DNA from: Pseudoduganella albidiflava
GTDB lineage: Bacteria > Pseudomonadota > Gammaproteobacteria > Burkholderiales > Burkholderiaceae_D
DNA: 64,000 nucleotides
Direction of reading: 5' to 3'
NCBI RefSeq assembly: GCF_004322755.1
Contig: NZ_CP036401.1
Location: 2,480,001-2,544,000 of the forward strand
Shown: in pieces, positions 23,704 to 32,390 of the stretch
Layout of the letters: each line of letters opens with the position of its first letter
Position numbering within the stretch: position 1 is the first letter of the stretch
Notes under the pieces: generated by a model
Told to the model about the DNA's origin: nothing
Seen by the model: only the letters and a program-made list of their open reading frames with translations
Database searches by the model: none
Program-made: the position numbers and the translations under genes

Positions 23704-24765
23704 CTATGCGGATTCGCGCGGCACCAGTCCACCCGTAAAACGTTTCCGGTACGGCCCCGCATCGGCGCCATCGAGCTGGGCTTGCAGGCATTCCATCGCG
23801 GCCACGCCGATGGCGGCCACGTCCTGCCGGAAGGTGGTCAGCGGAGGATGCAGGTAAGCCGAAATGGGCAGGTCGTCATGCCCGGCGATGGCGATGTCCT
23901 TGCCCGGCTCCAGGCCGAAACGCCGGCAGGCCGACATGGCGCCGATCGCCAGCCGGTCGGTGCCGCAGGCGAGGGCGGTGGCGCCGCTGCGCTGCCAGGC
24001 ACCGCTGGTGAGCCAGTCGAGCACGTGGCGAAAACCGTAAGCTTCGAAATCCCAGGTCGGCTGCGTGCTGGCCGGCAGCACCAGCGGTGCCACGCCCGCT
24101 TCCGCCATCGCTTCCAGGTAGCCGGCCAGCCGCTCGGTGGGCGACGGATGCGCGACCGGCGGGGCGCCCAGGTAAGCGGGGCGGTGGCCGCGGCCGAGCA
24201 GGTAGCGCGTCAGCATCGCCATGCTTTGCCGGTTGTCGTTCATCACGTAGTCGCAGTCCTCGTGCACGAAGCTGTCCAGGTAGACGATGCGCATTTCCTG
24301 TTCCAGCCGCCGCAGCAGGTCGAGGTTCTGCCGCGACGCGACCGCCGTCAGCACCACGCCCGCCACCTTCATCGAGCGCATCGTCATCAGCGCCGCCGCT
24401 TCCTCGGCCGGATCGTTGTACGAGCACTGGATGATCACATCCATGCCCAGCGCCTTGGCCTTTTGCTCGATCGCGCGCAGCGCCTCGGCAAAGAAGGGTT
24501 CGTTGACGACCGGGAGCACGACGCCGACGATCCGCGAGCGTCCCCTGACCAGGCTGACCGCATGCGGGTCCGGCACATAGTCGAGTTCTCGGCAGGCCTG
24601 CTCGATGCGCGCCCTGGTATCCGGCTTCAGGCCTTCGCCATCGTTGAAATATTTCGAGACCGTGGCGCGCGACACGCCGGCCAGCGCGGCCACGTCGTGC
24701 ATCGTTACCGGGCCGCGCGATTCCTGGCTGCGCCCGGCGGAAGCGGCATTCTTGGCTGTTTTCAT
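23704..24765 (-). CDS. LacI-family transcriptional regulator
   Basis: A 353-residue regulator if it starts at the ATG at 24765. The ORF opens at a GTG at 24780, but that codon lies inside an ACACGTGT operator-like palindrome, which argues for the downstream start. The HTH is VTMHDVAALAGVSRATVSKYFNDGEGLKPDTRARIEQA, with a periplasmic-binding-protein-like core (IVGVVLPVVNEPFFAEALRAIEQKAK; VAGVVLTAV; YVMNDNRQSMAMLTRYLLGRGHR; IAIAGHDDLPIS). It faces the ABC-transporter operon and heads the leftward dehydrogenase-UPF0303-DeoR run. It is the expected local repressor, sensing the imported sugar. Confidence 0.92.
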   Translation of the reverse strand: MKTAKNAASAGRSQESRGPVTMHDVAALAGVSRATVSKYFNDGEGLKPDTRARIEQACRELDYVPDPHAVSLVRGRSRIVGVVLPVVNEPFFAEALRAIEQKAKALGMDVIIQCSYNDPAEEAAALMTMRSMKVAGVVLTAVASRQNLDLLRRLEQEMRIVYLDSFVHEDCDYVMNDNRQSMAMLTRYLLGRGHRPAYLGAPPVAHPSPTERLAGYLEAMAEAGVAPLVLPASTQPTWDFEAYGFRHVLDWLTSGAWQRSGATALACGTDRLAIGAMSACRRFGLEPGKDIAIAGHDDLPISAYLHPPLTTFRQDVAAIGVAAMECLQAQLDGADAGPYRKRFTGGLVPRESA

Positions 24766-24775
24766 TCGTTGTGTT

Positions 24776-24786
24776 GACACGTGTAA
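24776..24786. promoter_or_regulatory. Candidate LacI operator, lacI-proximal copy
   Basis: GACACGTGTAA, containing the perfect 8-bp palindrome ACACGTGT (24777-24784), lies immediately 5' of the lacI ATG at 24765. The same 11 bases recur at 25023-25033. The 374-bp region 24766-25139 between the divergent arms holds no gene. Its middle (24841-24890) is AT-richer and probably contains the lacI promoter. Confidence 0.6.
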
Positions 24787-25022
24787 TGTAGTCTCCCGGC
24801 CAATGATCCGGGGCTGCGCCGGACCGTGCGATGCCGTATCGGCGCACCCATCATAACAAAAATACTCGTCTGCAATAAGCGCTTTGTGGCCGACGCCTCA
24901 CGCGGTGCATCGACCGCGGGCGCCCCGTGCGAAGCCATGGCGCCAGGCATTTTTCCCTATGGAATTATCCAGCCGAACGGTCGCCGAACTGTTGTAAAAA
25001 AACCAGTTGACGCGAAAAAGTC

Positions 25023-25033
25023 GACACGTGTAA
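25023..25033. promoter_or_regulatory. Candidate LacI operator, transporter-proximal copy
   Basis: A second GACACGTGTAA (palindrome 25024-25031) lies 107 bp upstream of the binding-protein ATG and 247 bp from its twin. It follows AAAAAAACCAGTTGACGCG, where TTGACG (25007-25012) could be a -35 box, so a bound repressor would cover the transporter promoter. Confidence 0.6.
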
Positions 25034-25139
25034 AGTTCGCTCGTGACGACAGATCACACAGAGCGGCGTGCCGGCAGCGGCATCGGCGCTGGCGGCACCC
25101 GGCGTGCCGCCCCTCTACAAACCACGCGGAGACACAGCA

Positions 25140-26081
25140 ATGACAAGACATCCATTGGCCGCCTGCATCGCGGCTCTCGCACTGGCGATGGCCAGCCAGG
25201 CTTGCGCGGCACGGCCGCTGAAGGCGGTGGGCGTCGCCGTCAGCGATCTCGCCAACCCGTACTTCGTGGCCATCGGCAAGGGCGCGGCCGATGCGGCCCG
25301 GAAGATCGGCGGCGACAAGGTGCGCGTCACCACCGTCTCCAGCAAGTACGACCTGAATACGCAGGTCGGCCAGATCGAGAACTTCATCGCCAACAAGGTC
25401 GACATCCTCGTCGTCAACGCCACCGATCCGAAAGGCATCGCGCCGGTGCTGCAGAAGGCCCGCAATGCCGGCATCGTAGTGATGGCGGTCGACGTCGGCG
25501 CCGACAATGCCGACGCCACGATCATGTCCGACAACACGATGGCCGGCGTGGAATCGTGCCGGCGCATCGTCGAGCGGCTGGGCGGCAAGGGCAACGTGGT
25601 GATCGTCAACGGCCCGCCCGTCACCGCCGTGATCGCGCGCGTGGCCGGCTGCCGCAAGGCCTTCGCCGGCACCGCCATCCGGGTCGTGTCCGACAACCAG
25701 GATGCCAAGGGCAGCCTGGATGGCGGCATGGAAGTGATGACCAACATCCTGATCGCGCACCGCCGCATCGACGCGGTGTTCGCCATCAACGATCCCTCCG
25801 CGATCGGCGCCGAACTGGCCGTCAAGCAGGCCGGCCGCGCCGACGTGCGGATGGTCGCTTCCGTCGATGGCGCACCGGATGCGGAAGCGGCGCTGAGATC
25901 GAAGAACAGCATTTTCGCCGTCACCGCCGCGCAGGACCCGTACCGCATGGCGACGATGGCGATCGAGATCGGCTACGGAATCATGCATGGCAAGCGGCCG
26001 GCCAATCCCGTCGTGCTGATTCCCACCCCGGCGATCACCAAGGCCAACGTGGCGGGCTACAAGGGCTGGGCCAGCCACTAG
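25140..26081 (+). CDS. Sugar ABC transporter substrate-binding protein (RbsB-like)
   Basis: A 313-residue periplasmic protein from the ATG at 25140 (CGGAGACACAGCA upstream); the longer ORF start at 25068 would destroy the signal peptide MTRHPLAACIAALALAMASQACAA. The mature part is a type I periplasmic binding protein: VGVAVSDLANPYFVAIGKGAADAARKIGG, NKVDILVVNATDPKGIAPVLQKARNAGIVVMAVDV, VFAINDPSAIGAELAVKQAG. This is the ribose/xylose/galactose cluster. Which pentose, hexose or polyol it binds cannot be told from sequence. It is the first gene of the rightward transporter-kinase-porin unit. Confidence 0.92.
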   Translation: MTRHPLAACIAALALAMASQACAARPLKAVGVAVSDLANPYFVAIGKGAADAARKIGGDKVRVTTVSSKYDLNTQVGQIENFIANKVDILVVNATDPKGIAPVLQKARNAGIVVMAVDVGADNADATIMSDNTMAGVESCRRIVERLGGKGNVVIVNGPPVTAVIARVAGCRKAFAGTAIRVVSDNQDAKGSLDGGMEVMTNILIAHRRIDAVFAINDPSAIGAELAVKQAGRADVRMVASVDGAPDAEAALRSKNSIFAVTAAQDPYRMATMAIEIGYGIMHGKRPANPVVLIPTPAITKANVAGYKGWASH

Positions 26082-26129
26082 GTCCCGCACGCTCCCGCGA
26101 CTCACAAAGACAACCTCACTGGAGGAGAC

Positions 26130-27638
26130 ATGGCAACAGCAATCCCGCAGCCGGTGCTCGATGTATCCGGCATCCGCAAGCGTTTCGGCGCCGTCACGGT
26201 GCTCGACGGCGTGCAGCTCTGCATCCGCCCCGGCGAGATCCACGCGCTGATGGGCGAGAACGGCGCCGGCAAGAGCACGCTGATGAAGATCCTGGCCGGC
26301 GTGTACCAGCCGGATGCCGGCGAGATCCGCGTCGCCGGCAAGCCGGTGCGGCTGGCCTGCCCGGCAGACGCCCGCGCCTGCGGCATCAACCTGATCTACC
26401 AGGAGCTGTCGGTGGCGCCCAACCTCACCGTGGCGCAGAACATCTTCATGGGTGCGGAACCACGCGGGCGCTTCGGCACCATCGACACCGCGCAGATGAA
26501 CCGGCGCGCCGCGGAAGTGCTGCGCAGCCTCGGCGCGACCTTCGCCCCCACCCGCATCGCCAGCGGGCTGTCCATCGCCGACCAGCAGCAGGTGGAGATC
26601 GCCCGCGCGCTGGTGCACGAAAGCCGCGTGCTGATCATGGACGAGCCGACGGCGGCGCTGTCCGAGCGCGAGGCCGGGCGTTTGTTCGACGTGATGCGCG
26701 AGCTGCGCGCGCGCGGCATCGCGATCATCTACATCAGCCACCGCATGGCCGAGGTGCGCATGCTGGCCGACCGCGTGACCGTGCTGCGCGACGGCACCTG
26801 GATCGGCGAGCTCGATCGCGAGGAAGCCACCCCGGAGACGGTGGTGCGCATGATGGTCGGCCGCGAACTCGGTGGCTTCTACGAACATGCCCGGCAGCGC
26901 GCACCCGGCGCCGTGCGCCTCAAGCTGGACGGCGTGCATGGCGCCAGGGTGCAGCCGGCCTCGCTGGAAGTGCGGGCCGGTGAAATCGTCGGGCTTGCCG
27001 GCCTGGTCGGCGCCGGCCGCACCGAGCTGGCACGCCTGGTGTTCGGCGCCGACCCGCGCGCCGGCGGCACGATCGAGGTCGACGGCCAGCCGGTGACGAT
27101 CCGCGAGCCGGCCGATGCGATCCGGCTGGGCATCGCCTACGTGCCGGAAGACCGCAAGGGGCAAGGGCTGTTCCTGCAGCAGTCCCTGCTGGCGAACGTG
27201 ACGATGAACGTGCTCGGCGTGCATGCCCGCTGCGGGGTATTGCGGCATGGTGAACTGCTGAGCGTGACCCGCGCGGCGATCTCCCGCCTCTCTGCCCGCG
27301 GGGCCGGGCCCGAAGGCATCATCGGCGGCCTTTCGGGCGGCAACCAGCAAAAGCTGCTGCTGGCGCGCTGGCTGGCCATCGGGCCGCGCGTGCTGATCCT
27401 CGACGAGCCCACGCGCGGTGTCGACATCGGCGCCAAGCACGAGATCTACCGGATCATCCACGAACTGGCCGACGAGGGCGTCGCCGTGCTGTGCATCTCC
27501 AGCGAGCTGGCCGAGATCATCGGCGTGTGCGACCGGGTGCTGGTCATGCGCGAAGGCTGGCTGGCCGGTGAACTGGAAGGCGAACGCATCACCCAGGAAA
27601 ACATCATGGCGCTGGCCACCCTGGCCCAGGCCGCATAA
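26130..27638 (+). CDS. Sugar ABC transporter ATP-binding protein (RbsA-like)
   Basis: A 502-residue double ATPase with a strong GGAGGAGAC site before the ATG at 26130. The first cassette has Walker [10 protein letters not shown] (42-50), then [36 protein letters not shown]. The second cassette is degenerate at Walker A (GLVGAGRTE) but keeps the signature [32 protein letters not shown]. This asymmetry is normal for the RbsA/XylG/MglA family, where only the first site is fully active. It lies 48 bp after the binding protein and 9 bp before the permease, consistent with one transcript. Confidence 0.95.
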   Translation: MATAIPQPVLDVSGIRKRFGAVTVLDGVQLCIRPGEIHALMGENGAGKSTLMKILAGVYQPDAGEIRVAGKPVRLACPADARACGINLIYQELSVAPNLTVAQNIFMGAEPRGRFGTIDTAQMNRRAAEVLRSLGATFAPTRIASGLSIADQQQVEIARALVHESRVLIMDEPTAALSEREAGRLFDVMRELRARGIAIIYISHRMAEVRMLADRVTVLRDGTWIGELDREEATPETVVRMMVGRELGGFYEHARQRAPGAVRLKLDGVHGARVQPASLEVRAGEIVGLAGLVGAGRTELARLVFGADPRAGGTIEVDGQPVTIREPADAIRLGIAYVPEDRKGQGLFLQQSLLANVTMNVLGVHARCGVLRHGELLSVTRAAISRLSARGAGPEGIIGGLSGGNQQKLLLARWLAIGPRVLILDEPTRGVDIGAKHEIYRIIHELADEGVAVLCISSELAEIIGVCDRVLVMREGWLAGELEGERITQENIMALATLAQAA

Positions 27639-27647
27639 GGAGACATC

Positions 27648-28742
27648 ATGCTCATCAATCCAGGCAAGACCCTCGACGTTTCATCGCTGGCCGCGGCGCC
27701 GGACCGCGGCACCCAGGACCACGGACCTTCACCTGCCACCCCGGCGCCGCGCGCGGCCGGGCAGCGCGGCATCGGCCACGCCATCTCGCGCATGTTCGCC
27801 ACGCTCGGCATGCTGCCGGTACTGGTCCTGCTGTACATCGTGTTTTATTTCCTGACCGGGTATTTCGCCGAGGACGGCATCTCGAACTTCGCCACCTCGG
27901 CCAACACGATGAACGTGCTGCGCCAGACCTCCATCAACCTGGTGCTGGCCACCGGCATGACCTTCGTGATCCTCACCGGCGGCATCGACCTGTCGGTGGG
28001 CTCGGTGCTGGCCGTGTCGGCGGTGCTCGGCATGATCGCCTCGCTGCCGGGCAATGCGCCGGCGCTGTCGCTGCCGGTGTTCCTGATGGCCGGTCTCGGC
28101 CTGGGCCTGCTGAACGGCGTGCTGGTGGCCGGCTTCCGCATCAACCCCTTCGTCGTCACGCTGGGCACGATGACCGCGCTGCGCGGTGGCGCCTACCTGC
28201 TGGCGGACGGCACCACCATCCTGAACCGCGACATCCCCAGCTTCGAGTGGATCGGCAACGACAGCTTCGCCGGCCTGCCGTGGCTGGTGTGGGTGGCCGC
28301 CGCGCTGGTGGTGGTGGCCTGGTTCATCCTGCGCCGCACGGTGCTGGGCATGCACGTGTACGCGGTCGGCGGCAACGCGCAGGCGGCGCGCCTGACCGGC
28401 ATCAAGGTCGGCCTGGTCACGGTGTTCGTCTATGCGTTCTCGGGGCTGTGCGCCGGTACCGCGGGCGCCATGTCGGCCAGCCGGCTGTATGGCGCGAACG
28501 GCAACTGGGGCTCCGGCTACGAGCTCGACGCGATCGCCGCCGTGGTGCTGGGCGGCACCAGCCTGATGGGCGGCGTGGGCACCATCTGGGGCACGGTCAT
28601 CGGCGCCCTGATCATCGCGCTCCTCAACAATGGCCTGACGATCCTCGGCCTGTCGTCGTTCTGGCAGTACGTGGCCAAGGGTACGGTCATCGTGCTGGCC
28701 GTGATGCTGGACAAATGGCGCCACCAGCAGCAGGCAAACTGA
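27648..28742 (+). CDS. Sugar ABC transporter permease (RbsC-like)
   Basis: A 364-residue inner-membrane permease. A hydrophilic N-terminal tail of about 45 residues, rich in Pro/Ala, precedes eight to ten helices; this is longer than in E. coli RbsC. Family blocks are present: [87 protein letters not shown] and [37 protein letters not shown]. It pairs with the ATPase and binding protein just upstream. Specificity is not readable from sequence. Confidence 0.95.
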   Translation: MLINPGKTLDVSSLAAAPDRGTQDHGPSPATPAPRAAGQRGIGHAISRMFATLGMLPVLVLLYIVFYFLTGYFAEDGISNFATSANTMNVLRQTSINLVLATGMTFVILTGGIDLSVGSVLAVSAVLGMIASLPGNAPALSLPVFLMAGLGLGLLNGVLVAGFRINPFVVTLGTMTALRGGAYLLADGTTILNRDIPSFEWIGNDSFAGLPWLVWVAAALVVVAWFILRRTVLGMHVYAVGGNAQAARLTGIKVGLVTVFVYAFSGLCAGTAGAMSASRLYGANGNWGSGYELDAIAAVVLGGTSLMGGVGTIWGTVIGALIIALLNNGLTILGLSSFWQYVAKGTVIVLAVMLDKWRHQQQAN

Positions 28743-28841
28743 AAGAACCAGGCTGAAACCAGCGAACCGCAACAGGCAATCCAGTACAAGCAAACCGCAA
28801 CAATCCAACGACAACAAGCTCACGAGACAGGCAAGACAAAC
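28743..28841 (+). other. A/C-rich, nearly T-free intercistronic leader
   Basis: The 99 bp between permease and kinase contain only five T on the plus strand and repeat CAA/ACAAC-type words (for example AACAATCCAACGACAACAAG). This is strikingly unlike the GC-rich surroundings. The transcript here would be unstructured, which would suit ribosome loading, Rho entry or Hfq/sRNA pairing. Confidence 0.6.
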
Positions 28842-29753
28842 ATGACAGACAACCGATTTCCCCGCTACGTGGTCTTTGGCGAAGCCCTGACCGACATGAT
28901 CCGCCAGGACGACGGCACCTGGCACTCGCACCCCGGCGGCTCGTGCTGGAACGTGGCGCGGGTGGGTGCCCGGCTGGGGCTGCACACCGGCTATGCCGGC
29001 GCCGTCAGCAACGATGCCTTCGGCGACGAGATCGCCGCGGCCAGCGGGCAGGCCGGCCTGGATGAACGCTTCCTGCAGCGCGCCGACGCGCCGCCCTTCA
29101 TCGCCATGGTGACGTCGCGCCATCCGCCGCGCTATGTCTTCCTCGGCGAGAACAGCGCGGACCTGCATTTCCAGCCCGCGCGGCTGCCGGAAGGCTGGAT
29201 CGACGCCGCCGAGGTGATCCACCTGGGCAGCCTGGCGCTGGCGCGCGAACCCTTGGCGCAGCGGCTGGTGGAGCAGGCCGTGCTGGCACGGCGCGCTGGC
29301 CGCCGCATCGCCTTCGATCCGAACTTCCGCAACGAGATGCGCGATCCCGCCTACCGGCCGGTGTTCCAGCAGGTCGCCGCGATCGCCAGCTACATCAAGG
29401 TGTCCGATGAAGACCTGGAAGGCCTGTTCCCGGGGCGCTCGCCGGGCGACGCGCTGGCCGAACTGCGCGCGCTGGCGCCGGACGCCGAGATCCTGCTCAC
29501 GCGCGGCGCGGATGGCCTGACGCTGTTCAGCGGCGAGCGTGTGCTGGAAGCTCCGGCGCGCCGCGTGGCGGTCGTCGACACCGTCGGCTGCGGCGATGCG
29601 TCGATGGCGGGCTGGATCAGCGGCATGCTGCTGCATCCGGACCTGCCGGCGCCACGCCAGCTGGCCCGCATCGCGGCGGTGGCCGCGGTGGCCGCGATGC
29701 ATGCGGGGCCCTACGCCCCCTCCGCGCAGGAAGCCGACGCGCTGCTCGACTAA
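28842..29753 (+). CDS. PfkB-family carbohydrate kinase (fructokinase/ribokinase type)
   Basis: A 303-residue cytoplasmic kinase. N-terminal motifs are YVVFGEALTDMI and HPGGSCWNVARVGARLGLHTGYAGAVSNDAFG, the PfkB signature-1 area. The C-terminal DTVGCGDASMAGW (246-258) is signature 2, with catalytic base Asp252 and the GCGD anion hole. It presumably phosphorylates the sugar delivered by the ABC transporter upstream, making the ligand that the DeoR regulator would sense. The closest general type is fructokinase, but substrate cannot be fixed. A nearly T-free 99-bp leader separates it from the permease. Confidence 0.92.
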   Translation: MTDNRFPRYVVFGEALTDMIRQDDGTWHSHPGGSCWNVARVGARLGLHTGYAGAVSNDAFGDEIAAASGQAGLDERFLQRADAPPFIAMVTSRHPPRYVFLGENSADLHFQPARLPEGWIDAAEVIHLGSLALAREPLAQRLVEQAVLARRAGRRIAFDPNFRNEMRDPAYRPVFQQVAAIASYIKVSDEDLEGLFPGRSPGDALAELRALAPDAEILLTRGADGLTLFSGERVLEAPARRVAVVDTVGCGDASMAGWISGMLLHPDLPAPRQLARIAAVAAVAAMHAGPYAPSAQEADALLD

Positions 29754-29798
29754 CGGCTCAGCGCCACCCGGGCAGCGGACTTTCCCCGCCTGCCACCC

Positions 29799-29877
29799 GA
29801 GCCGTCCGGTGCGCCGCCGGAACGGCTCACCCATCCCGTCCCGACCCATTGAAGCTGCCGCGGCTCCGTGCCGCGGC
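29799..29877 (+). promoter_or_regulatory. Two intercistronic hairpins between kinase and porin
   Basis: In the 205-bp gap: a bulged stem GAGCCGTCCGG (29799-29809) / CCGGAACGGCTC (29817-29828), and a perfect 8-bp stem GCCGCGGC (29857-29864) / GCCGCGGC (29870-29877). Neither has a U-run, so partial termination or mRNA processing that lowers or uncouples porin expression is more likely than full termination. Confidence 0.5.
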
Positions 29878-29958
29878 GGGAGGGACGCGCTTTGCCTCGC
29901 GTTCGCGCGCCGTTCCGGCACACGGACCTCGAACCAATTGAAACCATCAGGAGACATC

Positions 29959-31185
29959 ATGCGCATGAATCGCATCGCGCTGGCGCTGCTCGCGCTCGCG
30001 CCGGTTTTTCCCGCGGCCGCCGTGGAGGTCCAGCCGTACTTGCGCGCCCACGCCGGCGTCAATTCCGAGCATGGCGGACAAACCTGCTTCGGCCTGGCCG
30101 GCGCGGAGTCGAAGTACCGGCTGGGCAACGAATGCGGTGTCTATGGCGAGCTGCTGCTCGGCCAGGAACTGCAGCGGGGCACCGACGGCTCGGCCCTGAA
30201 GGGCTACGCGATGCTCAACCTGGCCAACGATGCCGCGTCCAGCAATGCGCGGCGGCCGCAGGGCGGCTGGTCCATCGGCCTGCCGCAAGCCTACCTGGCG
30301 CTGGAAAACCTGCCCGCCCTGGGCGGCGCCACGCTGTGGGCGGGGCGGCGCTACTACAAGCGCGAATCGACGCACATCACCGACTTCATGTACTGGAATC
30401 CGTCCGGCCTGGGCGGCGGCATCGAGAACCTGCCGGTCGGCGGCCTGCGCTTCAGCTATGCCTTCCTGCACGACGACCGGGAGACGATGCCGACCATGCA
30501 GGCCGGCGATACGGCCAGCCGGCACGACTTCCAGCTGCGTGGCCTGGAGGTGAATCGGGGCGGGTCGCTGGAGTTCGGCGTGACGCTCATCCACGGCAAC
30601 GGCGAGGGCGACCGCCACGGCGGCTCGATGCTGACCGTGCAGCACCGGCAGGGCGGCTTGCCCGGCGGCGGCGAGAACCGGCTTGCGCTCCAGTGGGGCA
30701 CCGGCGCGGGCGCCGACAATGGCGCCACCGGCGACACCAGCAACGGCAGCGACGTGCACCGGCTGCGCATCGTCGAGGGCTGGCATGCCCAGGTCAATGG
30801 GCGCCTGGGCGCCGAGCTGGTCGCCGTGTGGCAGCGCGATACGGCGCACGATCCGGCCAAGGCGAAGACCTGGGCCAGCGCGGGCGGGCGCGTGTCGTAC
30901 GGCATCACCGACCATGTGAAGCTGCTGGCCGACCTCGGGCATGACCGGGTGGCGCCACGCAACGGCGAGACGCGGCGGCTGACCAAGTTCACCGGCGCGA
31001 TTGCGCTGTCATCGGGGCCAGGCTACTTCGAGCGCCCCGAACTGCGCCTGTTCTTCACGCATGCGCGCTGGAACGACGCGGCCCGCGCCGCGGCGGCCGA
31101 TGGCGATCCGCTGGCCGCGAACGGCGTATTCGGCAAGGCGCTCAGCGGGTACACGGTGGGTGTCGCGTTTGAGAATTGCTGGTAG
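29959..31185 (+). CDS. LamB-type carbohydrate porin
   Basis: A 408-residue outer-membrane protein. The ATG at 29959 with AGGAGAC upstream opens a clean signal peptide (MRMNRIALALLALAPVFPAAAVE); the ORF's far upstream start overlaps the kinase and is not used. LamB-family landmarks: YLRAHAGVNSEHGGQTCFGLAGAESKYRLGNECGVYGELLLGQ, WAGRRYYKRESTHITDFMYWNPSG and the end GYTVGVAFENCW. It is the outer-membrane entry for the sugar whose inner-membrane ABC transporter and kinase lie upstream. A strong bidirectional hairpin follows the stop. Confidence 0.92.
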   Translation: MRMNRIALALLALAPVFPAAAVEVQPYLRAHAGVNSEHGGQTCFGLAGAESKYRLGNECGVYGELLLGQELQRGTDGSALKGYAMLNLANDAASSNARRPQGGWSIGLPQAYLALENLPALGGATLWAGRRYYKRESTHITDFMYWNPSGLGGGIENLPVGGLRFSYAFLHDDRETMPTMQAGDTASRHDFQLRGLEVNRGGSLEFGVTLIHGNGEGDRHGGSMLTVQHRQGGLPGGGENRLALQWGTGAGADNGATGDTSNGSDVHRLRIVEGWHAQVNGRLGAELVAVWQRDTAHDPAKAKTWASAGGRVSYGITDHVKLLADLGHDRVAPRNGETRRLTKFTGAIALSSGPGYFERPELRLFFTHARWNDAARAAAADGDPLAANGVFGKALSGYTVGVAFENCW

Positions 31186-31226
31186 ATCGCGTGCGGCGCC
31201 ATGCGTTGCCGGAGCCGCCCCGCACC

Positions 31227-31257
31227 GGAAAGCCGGCGCGTCCCGCGCCGGCTTTCC
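31227..31257. terminator. Strong bidirectional hairpin between porin and PEP-CTERM gene
   Basis: Fourteen-bp perfect arms, GGAAAGCCGGCGCG (31227-31240) and its complement (31244-31257), loop 3 nt, lie between convergent stops at 31185 and 31262. The CTTTCC/GGAAAG ends give weak U-bias. It most likely ends both transcripts. Confidence 0.8.
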
Positions 31258-31261
31258 CGCC

Positions 31262-32290
31262 TCAGCGGCGGCGCCGCCCGGCCCAGCCCAGCACGGCCAC
31301 CCCGGCCAGCAGCATCCCGTACGTGGCCGGTTCCGGCACCGGCGACAGCAGCACGACATGGAGATCCGAGCCGTCGTATGCCGTGCCCAGGATCTGACCC
31401 GCTTCATTCACCTCGGTGACGCCCAACCTCCAGCCTTCGGCACCCTCGGTCAGCGCGGTGAGCTTGGTCTTGACGCCATTCTCGACGATGACACCCCAGC
31501 CATCCTGGTCGGTACCATAGATGCGGCCGCTTGCGTCGATGTACGAAATCCTCGACAAGTCGCCGTGCGATTCCGTCGTGCCGTCGGCGCGGATGATGAA
31601 GGCGTGGCTGGAATGCAGTTCGTCGCGACTGCCGAATACGTCGCCCCGCTCCGAGATGCCGTCGACACTGTAGCCGAATTCGGACTGGAAAGTGCCCAGG
31701 TCTTCCATTTCGCCGTCGGTCCAGCGGAACACCCGCCCATAGCCTTCCTCGGTGCTGGAAATGCCCGCGACCTGGCCCCGCTCGTTCAGTGCGCTGGCCC
31801 ACGTGTAGTTGCCACCCAGCGAACCCAGGTCCACCATGCCGCCCGCTTCGCTCCACAGGTAGCTGCCGAACGCCACGTTCGGCTTCCCGTAGGTCACCAG
31901 TACGGAGCCGGCATTATTGACGGCGTATGCCGTACTCGAGATGCCAGCCAGGCCGCCCAGGTCCCGGTAGGTGCCGTTGGCGTACACGAATGCCCGGTCC
32001 TCCCACGTCGACGTCCCGGCCCTGCCCACGATGGTGCCGTGGTCATTGATCCCCCACGCGCTGCTGGAGACGATCGAGGAGGGTACCGGCACGGCGGCAA
32101 TCCCCGATGCCGAGTATGTCTGGGCGACATAATCGCAGCATTCGCCGCCCTGGCCGGCGCCAACGCCGAGGTTGTTGATGTCGTGTACCGGACTCCAGCC
32201 GCCCAGCACGGTGAACTTGTAGCCGGGCGCCGCCAGGGCGGGAGCGGTGGTGGCGGCGGTCAACAGGGTTGCAATGAGCAGTTTTCGCAT
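31262..32290 (-). CDS. PEP-CTERM protein with HAF-like extracellular repeats
   Basis: A 342-residue exported protein with signal peptide MRKLLIATLLTAATTAPALA. The body is built of repeats of the HAF/beta-propeller kind: AYAVNNAGSVLVTYG, SALNERGQVAGISST, SVDGISERGDVFGSRDE and VTEVNEAGQILGTAYDG, each near an 'LG(S/G)' strand such as MVDLGSLGGNYTW or MEDLGTFQSE. The C-terminus VPEPATYGMLLAGVAVLGWAGRRRR is a full PEP-CTERM sorting signal (PEP, hydrophobic helix, basic end) cut by an exosortase. The exosortase itself is not in the window. The product is probably a surface or exopolysaccharide-linked protein. Confidence 0.88.
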   Translation of the reverse strand: MRKLLIATLLTAATTAPALAAPGYKFTVLGGWSPVHDINNLGVGAGQGGECCDYVAQTYSASGIAAVPVPSSIVSSSAWGINDHGTIVGRAGTSTWEDRAFVYANGTYRDLGGLAGISSTAYAVNNAGSVLVTYGKPNVAFGSYLWSEAGGMVDLGSLGGNYTWASALNERGQVAGISSTEEGYGRVFRWTDGEMEDLGTFQSEFGYSVDGISERGDVFGSRDELHSSHAFIIRADGTTESHGDLSRISYIDASGRIYGTDQDGWGVIVENGVKTKLTALTEGAEGWRLGVTEVNEAGQILGTAYDGSDLHVVLLSPVPEPATYGMLLAGVAVLGWAGRRRR

Positions 32291-32390
32291 GCATCAGTCT
32301 CCATGAGGTCGAGGGAAAAATATGTCGGCGTGACGACATGGGCGTCGCCATGCCGGTGCTGCAATAGGTAACGGGGCCACGCGCTTCCGC

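Noticed and set aside
24957..27461. 834-codon minus-strand ORF opposite the ABC transporter genes
   Set aside because: It crosses the intergenic region and two genes with unmistakable binding-protein and ATPase motifs; its composition (His/Arg/Gln/Ala-rich) is that of a shadow frame.
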